Source of the DNA: Chromera velia | Lineage: Eukaryota > Sar > Chromeraceae | Reading direction: 5' to 3' | DNA length: 26,798 nt | Assembly: GCA_018398765.1 (NCBI GenBank) | Contig: JAHBMJ010001564.1 | Coordinates: 2,074-28,871, forward strand | Shown here: positions 19,441 through 26,798 of the stretch, in pieces | Layout: each line of letters opens with the position of its first letter | Position numbering within the stretch: position 1 is the stretch's first letter | Notes under the pieces: generated by a model | What the model saw: only the letters and a program-made list of their open reading frames with translations | Told to the model about the DNA's origin: nothing | Databases searched by the model: none | Position numbers and translations under genes: made by a program

Positions 19441-22400
19441 ATGACGATCAAAGGGTTCCGTCAACTTCTTGATGGGGAGGGAGTGGTTACCAGGAGAGAG
19501 CAAAAGGACTACAGAGGCAGTAGACTGGCTGTAGACATGTCGGTGCTGCTTCACCAGGTGGGGGCTTCTCCCTTTCCGGCTCTGCGTCCCTGCCGCGTTT
19601 TTTTGTTTCCCGTTTGGATTGAATCTTTCTTTGTCTCCTTTCATTTGGCCTTTTCTTGATTGTTGGGAAATTGGTGAGTGCGTGAGACCGACTTTCAAAA
19701 GATGGAATGCTAACGAGAAGATGGGTGGTAGCGAAATCACTTCGATCATTTCTTGGGACTCAGACAGGGATGTGCGGACGAGAACAGACCGACTGGTTTG
19801 TTTCCACGAATTTCTTGGGACTCAGACAGGGATGTGCGGACGAGAACAGACCGAGTGGTTTGTTTCCACGAATGAAACGGAAGCGAATGGTTGGCCAGGC
19901 ACTGTAGCTACGGTGCGGCTATGCGGAGCAGCGATCCATTTGACGTTCTCGCGTTTCATTCTTTGTGCGTTGCAGAATCGACTCATTCATTCATAAGAAA
20001 ATTGCATGGGCCATGCACCGGGACCATCTCCGGTCCATTTCTTTCTCTCTTCCTCTCGCCCGCTGGCTGTTCATTTTCAAATTGCGGTCCCAAAACTCCC
20101 ATGCGCATGCAGGTAGCCACCGCCCCGAACCACCCTCTGGCTGTCCTCACATACAAAATTGTAAATATTCTCGAACAGGGTATTCGACCGCTCTTCGTGT
20201 TTGACGGCAGGCCGCCCCCAGAGAAAATCAGGACATCAAACGGAGCCCCTCACAATCCCGTGACTCACCCGAGCAGTCAGCCATCAGGAGTAGACACAGT
20301 GAGCAGCAGCACCATGTCCGTGGAACGCGGACCGTTGTTTCATCGTCTCTGCCGTATTCTGGAACTTTTCGAGGTTCCCTACATTCAGGCTGAGGGGGAG
20401 GCAGACCCGCTCTGCGTCGCCCTGACCAAACAGGGGATTTGCGAGGCCGTGGTATCGACTGACTATGATGTTTTGGTGTTTGGGGCAGAACGCTTGATTG
20501 TAGGTCTTTTTGACTTCCAAAAGATTCTCCAGGCGAAGAGAAGGAGCAGGAGTTATGTTCCTTCTGCGACTCCTTCCCGTCCCTCCATCTCCGCAGTCTC
20601 CCCCAAAGCTCCGGTCGGCCAAGGAAGCCGAGGAGGGGTGGCAGGAATCTCGGTCGCGTCGGCAAGTGCAGCTCCGTCAGTCAAGAAACTGAGGCGGCAG
20701 CATAGTCCGCCTGCGGGAGGGAGTGGGAATAGAGGGAAGGGCGTATGTGTGCAGCACACACCGCAGAACAGGGGTAGGTCAGACGAGGCCCAAGGAAAAG
20801 TAACAAAGAAGGGTGAGAAGTTAACCGAGCCGTTTGGCGGTTCTCTTCACTGCTCCTTTTCGAGTGATGAGGGAGAAGAAGAAGGAGACAAAAAGAAAGA
20901 GGTGGCATTCATTTCCGTTGACCATTTGGTGTCCGAAGAGGAAGGGGAAGGCGATCGGCCCGTCTCCTCTTCCTCCTCCTGCTCTGTTGACATCCTGAGA
21001 GACGCTGGTGGAGCAAAAGAAAAGGGGAGGTCAAGTGTGCACCCGCAGACTGAGGTTGTGGTTTCGGATGATTCTGAAGACGAGGAGGCCAAAGGGCGGG
21101 GTGGGAGAGTTGCAGAGAGAGGGAGAACGATGGGTGGGGTAGATGGGGGACCGGTGGAAGTTGCCGAAGAGGCGGGGGAGCCCCCGTCTCCTCTCGCGCA
21201 CAGAATGACGGGAAGTGGGGGAGGAGCAAATGCTTTAGAGGCGAGGGGCGATCCTTCCCCGTCTCCTCATACTTTGGGTCTCCACATTCGAGAGATTCGT
21301 CTCCCTGCCCTTCTCCATTCCCTCTCTCTGAGTAGCCCTCAATTGATTGATCTGGCTCTTCTGTCGGGGTGCGACTATTTTGAGGGACTTCCAAACGTCG
21401 GACCTCTGAAGGCCCTCAAAATCCTCAGGTAAGTACTCACTCACGCTCGATGGTCGGTGAGATATTAAACCAAAGTGCGGGCAGGAAAAGAGAAGGAAAG
21501 ATGCGTATCTCTGTCGGTGTGTCATCATCGCAGATGCTTGGTGGGTGTCAGGTAGACTTCCTGCAATACAATGGCTCTGAGGCAGACTGGCAGGTAAACT
21601 ACGGCCACAGAGACAGGGAGAAGGAGCGTTAGGGAATTCGAAGGACAGTTTCATGAATGTGTGAATAAGAAAGGAAAGCGATAAGCCTGCAGTGCACGAG
21701 TGCAGCCCTCCCTGTCTTTCTCAGCTCTTTGTCTCCCCCTTCGGCGACACGATGTGTGCTGCATGCGTGTCCATCGGTCCTTCGGTATTTGAACGGGTGG
21801 TCTCTGAAATGCATGGGTCGCTCTGTTTGCAGAGCTCACGGTTCAATAGAGAACTACCTTGCCTCGGAAGGTCAAAAGCCAACCTCCCGGACACCTTCGG
21901 CCCCTGCCCCGGCCTGTCCCTTAGACGACACCGCGAGACTTTCTAGACTCCGCAGTCTGTTCACGAACCTCCCAAGGGCACAGACCGTCAAACAAAGAAT
22001 CAATGGCATCCCTCCCGCACCGCCTGGAAGCCATCCAGCGCTTTTTTGGCCGAATCCTCTTTCTCATTTCGACGACGTGTCTCAGCAGACGCTGTTTGAG
22101 ATTCTCTGCGTGGAGGAGACTGCCCTCTCTGCTCCTAGATTTCAGAGCCTTGCGACACGTTTGAAGAATTTTCAGAAAAAGCTGTTGGGGGGTGAGGAGG
22201 AGGGAAAAGGAGATTCTGGAAAGACAAAGGGAGGGAAGAGAAAGAAGGGAGACTCGAAGGGCGGTCTAGAAAAGGGACAGTCTAGCATCCTCTCTTTCTT
22301 CACCCCTTCCTGTGCTTCCCCCCAAGGAAGTCCGCCAGGTGCTCCCCGGATTCCCCGCAGTCCCGATTCTGTTTTCGGTAGTCCCCCACGTCCCATCCCT

Positions 22401-22571
22401 TCGGCACTTCAGTTTTCGAACCCCCCTCCGGTCTTTATTGGCCGTCCCAATCCGTGGGGAGTCCGGCCCTCTTCGGCAGTGTCTGCAGCCTCGGGGGGAG
22501 GTCCCAGAAGTCAGAATTGTGCAGGTTCGGAGAAAGATGATAAAGAGATGATGATCGTGATTGACGATTGA
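19441..22571 (+). CDS. FEN1-like: FEN1-like flap endonuclease (XPG/RAD2 family) with large insertion
   Basis: Exons 19441-19557, 20113-21428 and 21833-22571 join in consistent phase to 723 residues. Donors are GTGGGG and GTAAGT; acceptors are CATGCAG and TTTGCAG. The XPG N domain (RLAVDMS, PLFVFDGRPPPEK), XPG I domain (YIQAEGEADPLCVAL, STDYDVLVFG) and helix-hairpin-helix region (LLSGCDYFEGLPNVG, KILRAHGSIENYL) are clear. All seven metal-binding acids are present: D32, D70, E133, E135, D156, D158 and D460, matching human D34, D86, E158, E160, D179, D181 and D233. A FEN1-type tail (ILCVEETALSAPRFQSLATR) leads to the PIP box QSSILSFF (627-634). Family members remove 5' flaps in replication and repair in the nucleus. 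Oddities: an acidic Ser-rich insertion at about 178-428, no clear Lys/Arg arch helix after FDGRPP, and Thr2 where family members have Gly2. FEN1 itself is usually about 380 residues, so this is probably a paralogue. Confidence 0.9.
19749..19872. repeat. Two-copy 62-bp tandem duplication in intron 1 of the nuclease gene
   Basis: The segment beginning TTTCTTGGGACTCAGACAGG occurs twice, 62 bp apart, with one difference (CCGACTGG against CCGAGTGG). The near identity marks it as recent. Confidence 0.95.
22278..22301 (+). other. PIP box (PCNA-binding motif) of the FEN1-like protein
   Basis: Residues 627-634, QSSILSFF, fit the Q-x-x-[ILM]-x-x-[FY]-[FY] consensus. The motif follows a Lys/Gly-rich linker, as in FEN1, where the tail docks on the sliding clamp. 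Confidence 0.85.
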
Positions 22572-23893
22572 TTGTGGGGTGACGATAGAAAAGGAGAGCC
22601 CGTTGGAGATTTCTCCTCGGCACAGGGAGAAAAGAAACAGACCTAGACAGACGAGAAAGCGAGAGCGGCCCCTCTTCCTACCCCTGCAAGGACTGGACCT
22701 AGGACTGGACGTCGTTCGTCAGTTCTTTCGATGCTGTGATTGGCTGCTGGCCTTGCTGATAGCGTCGATTATGTAGTGACGTATAGATTCAAAGAAAATG
22801 ATGATGCTAGTGATGATGATGAATCAAAATAAATCATAATTGTAATGATTGTATATATAATGTGTTAGCATAAGACGCAGTCATGAAAAGGTAAGATACC
22901 CAAAAAAAGAAGTTCGATCAAAAGAGATTTAAAGTAGATCAACCACTGAGCAGATCAATTAAAAAATCACTGTTTAATCACGCTAAATCACACAGGATTC
23001 AAGCATTCATGATATGATTTGTCTCATTATTAACATGATCGGTACGCTTTGATGGTTTCAATAAGAGCGTTAGATAGAAGTTCATAGAACATCCTAGTAA
23101 CTTATAAATCAACCAGAAAGAAGGTGCTTCAAATGTCAGTTTTGGATATCCAAACCAATTTTTGAGAGATGCAAGATTCCAAAGCTCGATCCAAACCACC
23201 CCCATCATATTAGGGTATACATGTATTGATTAACTTTCATGGTTGCTTGCAGAGAAGTGAGTGCCTGAGACTTTTATCTCTGTTAGCTATAGCTTGTTTT
23301 TAAAAAATTTAACTTCAGTTTTGGGGCTAACTATTAGGCTAAAGTTTCAGCCTGCTCAATCCGGCTGAACTTGAAGTTCATAAAATTTTAATGACAGTGC
23401 GGACCACAGTGTGGTTTATATAATCAATAACTGATCGATTATGGTTATATCTGCATGATCATGCTACATTCTTTTATTATGTTTTCTCGCTGTGTCTTAA
23501 CTTTTTGAAACGGTTTGATAAGTGAGAAGTGATGAGTGATTTAGTGGTGCCCTAGATGGTGCCCTAGAACACTGTCGCCGTTTAATCGCGATGAGAACCA
23601 TCCGTCCCATTAAACTTTCCCCTCCTGCTTCGTGGGACGCACAGCCTATAGCCTGAGGCCGGGGCCGGCTCTTGCTGGGTATAGCTGGGTATCTCCTGCC
23701 CACCATCTGCTGCACTGTCTATCAAAGTTCAGTCCGTTCCTTTCCCCTTGCTTCGTTGTCTTCCGTTTTGCCCTAGCTGCGGAACGCCGTGCTGATGCGT
23801 GGATCAATAGATCCACCTGTCTTTTACTAAAAGGCGAACCTGCGTTATCATCATCATTATCATTCCCCCCCCCCCCCGCGGCGTCTGAAACAC
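22572..23893. other. Spacer between convergent genes, AT-rich with repeat debris
   Basis: Both flanking genes end here, so both 3' untranslated regions and polyadenylation signals should lie inside; AATAAA occurs near 22828. The middle is AT-rich. Dispersed-repeat copy 2 lies at 23520-23583 and a poly-C run at about 23866-23878. No gene is seen. Confidence 0.6.
23520..23583 (+). repeat. Dispersed repeat, copy 2
   Basis: This matches the two blocks at 4988-5015 and 5309-5340, here fused. It also carries a local duplication of TGGTGCCCTAGA. Confidence 0.6.
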
Positions 23894-26433
23894 TCAAGCA
23901 ATTTCAAAGTAGACAACACCGGATATCTCTTGCCACCCACTCGTCTCACTAATGCTTTGCGAGAGCCGCATTGTGCTGTAGTTCCATGTGGCTCCACAGG
24001 AAGTGGATGCACGAATTTTCAAGGGACCAACCACGCGAAACGACCCAATTTGCGGCCCCTTCTGATCACCCCACGCAAGTTTTCCGTTGTCAAACTTCGC
24101 ACCCGCGCCCGCACAGGCGTCCCAGCAAAGTTTCCCACCCCTCTTACTTCGATGGTTCGGTGTGAATTCAGAAAAATCAATGAACCTTTGACCGGTGCCG
24201 TCCTTTTCTTTCAGATACAACCCAGGCACATTTTTCGATTCTGACAGATCCCCCCCACTGCCTCCCTCTTCTGTCCCGGTCCCTGGGAATCCCACAACCT
24301 CATCGCATCCCTCTGGTTTCTCAAGCCCCTCATAGATTGTGTATGGGACAAAACCTTTTTCCATTCCTGGAGGGGGGGTGACCAAAGAGGCGGGGTCTAA
24401 AATTGCAAGGCCGACTCTGGCGGCGACTTTTGTCTTTTGCCATCTTCTGTTGTTCTGCCCTAGCATGTCGTGCAGCGTCTCTATGCGAGTCTGCAGGTAG
24501 GATTTCTGCTCTTCTGAGAGATTCAACCGCTGCAGTGTGGGTTGATCGACAAACTTGTACCAGCGCCACGCGACCCATGAGGGCGAGGACGTTCGGGTAC
24601 AGTAGAGAGTGAGAGAAGCGGGCCCGGGGGAGGACAGGCAGTCCCCTCGGGGGGGGTTTTGGAGGGCATCGAAGGCGGAATTGAAGGAGGTCTTCTTTTC
24701 ACGAAATGAGACTTTCTTTAAGAAGGGGGTAACCTGAGAGGACGTGCGGGGGAATAGACTCTTGGAGACAAAACGGGGGAGCGGGCAATAGCCGTCCTTG
24801 ACTGGTGAGCTCGTGCTACTGGCCAGCTTCGTCGGTTTGTTGCAAGAACGATCGTTTGATTTGAATGCCCACACACACTCGCCCTCCTCTATTGATGTCT
24901 CGAGTGTTCCTACTTTGAGTCTCTCAGACTTACCCTGCTCGACTGCGAACTCTGCAGGTTCGGAGTAATCAAAACACTCTGCCATCTTTCCCCTCGACAT
25001 GAGAGAAGAGAAATCCAAACTTTTGCTTTCCAACGCTTCCTCTAGAAACCCCACCGTCTCTTCTGCAGAATACGAACGGTGCCCAGTCATCAGGACTGAG
25101 CGGCCCTTTTCATACGGCAAGCCCATCTGGGGCAGCTTGTAATTCCCTCTAGGATCTTTGTAGGTGTGCAGAGTGTTCCACTCAAACGCTGCACTGCCCA
25201 TCTCCACGTCGCTCACTGTGCCCATGTCTTTCAGATGTGCTGACTGCTTCTCCCAACCAGTGTGACGCACTGACCAGTACTCAGGCAGGAAATAGGAAAC
25301 GGGACCCGAAAAATTTTCTGTGTCAACGACCGTCGTCCAAAAGTTTCTCGTATCACCTTTGTGCGTTTTGCCGAAAGGCGTTTTGATATACGCCGTCCCA
25401 AGCATTCCTTCCTTGCTGAGCGTCTGTCCGTCTGGCAGAATGAGCAGTCGGTTGCTCAGAGCCACCAGGCCAAGCCGATTACATGGTGTAGTCCGCCCCC
25501 CTCCCCCCCACAGGGTGTTGTCCATCGTCTGGGTATAGCATCCCACCGCGCTGCCGATTCGCCACTTGGGCATGGTGGTGGGCAGCTCCCCCATCCAGAA
25601 ACCCGGCCCTCCCTCCATTGTCTGGTACAGGTGCCTGCACTTCCCTGCGCACCAAACATCGAGATGCATAAATCTGTACACCAACGTACATGCATTTTTG
25701 AACATGTCCATAATTTTGCGTGCACACAGACACGTACATAGGCCAGCAGGGCCCTTCATTACTGTTTCTTACTTCTTTATGCACTTTTCTGCACACTTAC
25801 TATAACCGTAGACTCACGAGAAAGTCGTACACATCTGGTGACATCGTCTCCGAGTAGCTGTATATCTATGTATATATGTATATATCAATGTGTCTTGATC
25901 GGTATTAAAAGGTGACAACCTTGTACGGACAAAGACCAGGCACCCTCCGTATTTCTGTCACAGACGTGGCCAAGTTTTGAAGCTGATCAGGCAGATATTG
26001 ACAAGTCAAGTCGCCATATCTCAAGAACCAGACTGACGAACGGACAGGCAGACAAACAGACAAACTGCATGCACGACGTACCTTCAGTTTCACAGCACCC
26101 ATTGCTCCCATCATTCGGTGCGACTTTGGGGCTGTTTGGCCAGCCCTCAGGGTTGCAGGCGCACACGTCAAAGTCCATGCTCGTCGGTGTCAGCCACGTC
26201 CCCCCCATTCCCATCTGCATGCTGAGCGGGTACCCTTCCTGGAACATCTCGAAGATATGCGTGTACCATCCGAAGCCACCAGAACCTTTTGTAGGCTCAA
26301 TACCCATGTGCCAATAGAATGATCCTGTTTGTGTCTTCTTCGGTATTCCACGCGGATTATCAGAACTCAGCTCTAGAGAGAGAGTGGGCTGGGTAGCGAG
26401 GGTCACTGCCAGAGAGAACAAAAGGGCTTTCAT
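23894..26433 (-). CDS. Secreted 700-residue protein of unknown family, two exons
   Basis: Exon 1 runs 26433-26082 and exon 2 runs 25644-23894. The donor is AAG|GTACGT, the acceptor GGTGCGCAG, and phase 1 closes to 701 codons including the stop. The protein opens with a hydrophobic signal-like segment (MKALLFSLAVTLATQPTLS), so it probably enters the secretory pathway. The N-terminal half is rich in Trp, Gly, Tyr and paired Cys (CACNPEGW, GCCETEGKC), and includes blocks such as GPGFWMGELPTTMPKW and FSGPVSYFLPEYWSVRHTGW. A low-complexity Ser/Lys linker lies around residues 385-450. The C-terminal half has LYLKEKDGTGQRFIDF, LCWDACAGAGAKFDNGKLAW and a beta-rich end. No transmembrane helix or ER-retention signal is seen at the C-terminus. 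I recognise no domain or catalytic motif; an extracellular or surface protein is the inference. The ATG at 26433 is chosen because it starts the signal peptide; the frame is open further upstream. Confidence 0.8.
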
Positions 26434-26798
26434 TTTGGGAACTGTATGCCACGGAGACGGCCAAGAGGATCTGAGTTGTCGGACAGTCGTCGGAGTTTTT
26501 AGATGAGCGGTCTCAGCAGAGGTATGAGGAGACACTTTCTCGGGTCAATTAGTTGTCATGTATCCGGAGAAAGGACAGAACCTCATTGCATTGAATCGCT
26601 CACTGTCAGGCCCATCAGCATCTTAATATGCATGCATGCATTAGCATGCATGCATGCATTAGGTAATCCAACTAATGAAGAGTCAAATGTATGGCAGCTG
26701 CACTAGCAAAAAAAATGACCCCCATTTTTGAAGGGCATCTTGGCTGTGGACTTTGTCTCTATTCTTTTCTATTATCGTGGTCTCAGTACAAGCACTCC
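26434..26798. promoter_or_regulatory. Upstream region of the secreted-protein gene
   Basis: No gene is seen. This stretch should include the promoter of the minus-strand gene. It holds the TGCATGCA-rich direct repeat at about 26628-26662. No TATA-type signal can be assigned. Confidence 0.4.
26628..26662. repeat. Near-tandem palindromic repeat GCATGCATGCATTAG x2
   Basis: Two adjacent copies of a roughly 17-bp unit, each containing the self-complementary TGCATGCATGCA. Confidence 0.9.

Noticed and set aside
19891-20112. N-terminal extension of the nuclease exon 2 frame
   Set aside because: The frame is open, but the family N-terminus (MTIKGFRQLL...AVDMS) is in the exon at 19441-19557, and CATGCAG at 20112 gives an in-phase junction.
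24403-25741. Several plus-strand frames of 69-126 codons within the secreted-protein gene
   Set aside because: These are shadows of the minus-strand coding exon.
1-26798. tRNA, rRNA and CRISPR-type arrays
   Set aside because: No cloverleaf with a GTTCRA arm or conserved rRNA sequence was noticed. The tandem arrays have no spacer variation and are ordinary satellites.

Overview
This window looks like nuclear DNA of a eukaryotic microbe. Genes are broken by short GT-AG introns (most donors read GTGAGT, GTAAGT or similar; acceptors read TTGCAG or CTGCAG). Gene-bearing parts are GC-moderate, intergenic parts are AT-rich, and simple-sequence DNA is abundant. No bacterial operon structure and no rRNA or tRNA gene was seen. 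The overall style suggests an alveolate or chromerid-like alga, but that placement is inference.

Layout: 1-1330 is a block of TCTG/CAGA satellite that flips strand and is bounded by a short inverted repeat. 1563-1616 may be the last exon of a gene entering from the left. 1617-8053 is essentially gene-poor. It holds a 1.7-kb element with inverted ends (3028-4744), microsatellites, diverged repeats and a cluster of small hairpins. 8054-13286 (+) is a nine-exon gene for a 993-residue protein of unknown function; its exon phases close from ATG to stop. 13287-14470 is AT/purine-rich spacer. 14471-14555 (-) is a possible terminal exon with a Lys-rich/Ser10 tail. 14690-15420 is a 53/55-bp tandem array. 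15597-16081 (+) holds possible exons. 16801-18388 (-) is a gene with an acidic stretch and a 13-residue repeat. 18633-18888 (+) is another possible exon. 18990-19310 is a GC-rich, CG-alternating island. 19441-22571 (+) is a FEN1/XPG-family nuclease in three exons. 22572-23893 is spacer between convergent genes. 23894-26433 (-) is a two-exon gene for a secreted 700-residue protein of unknown family. The remainder to 26798 is upstream sequence containing a TGCATGCA-rich repeat.

The best understood gene is the FEN1-like nuclease. It keeps all seven metal-binding acidic residues and has a consensus PCNA-binding PIP box. It also carries a roughly 250-residue acidic, Ser-rich insertion, an atypical arch region, and two SUMO-interaction-like motifs, one at the extreme C-terminus. 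Together these suggest a PCNA- (possibly SUMO-PCNA-) directed flap nuclease paralogue. No functional link between neighbouring genes is visible; each appears to be an independent eukaryotic transcription unit.
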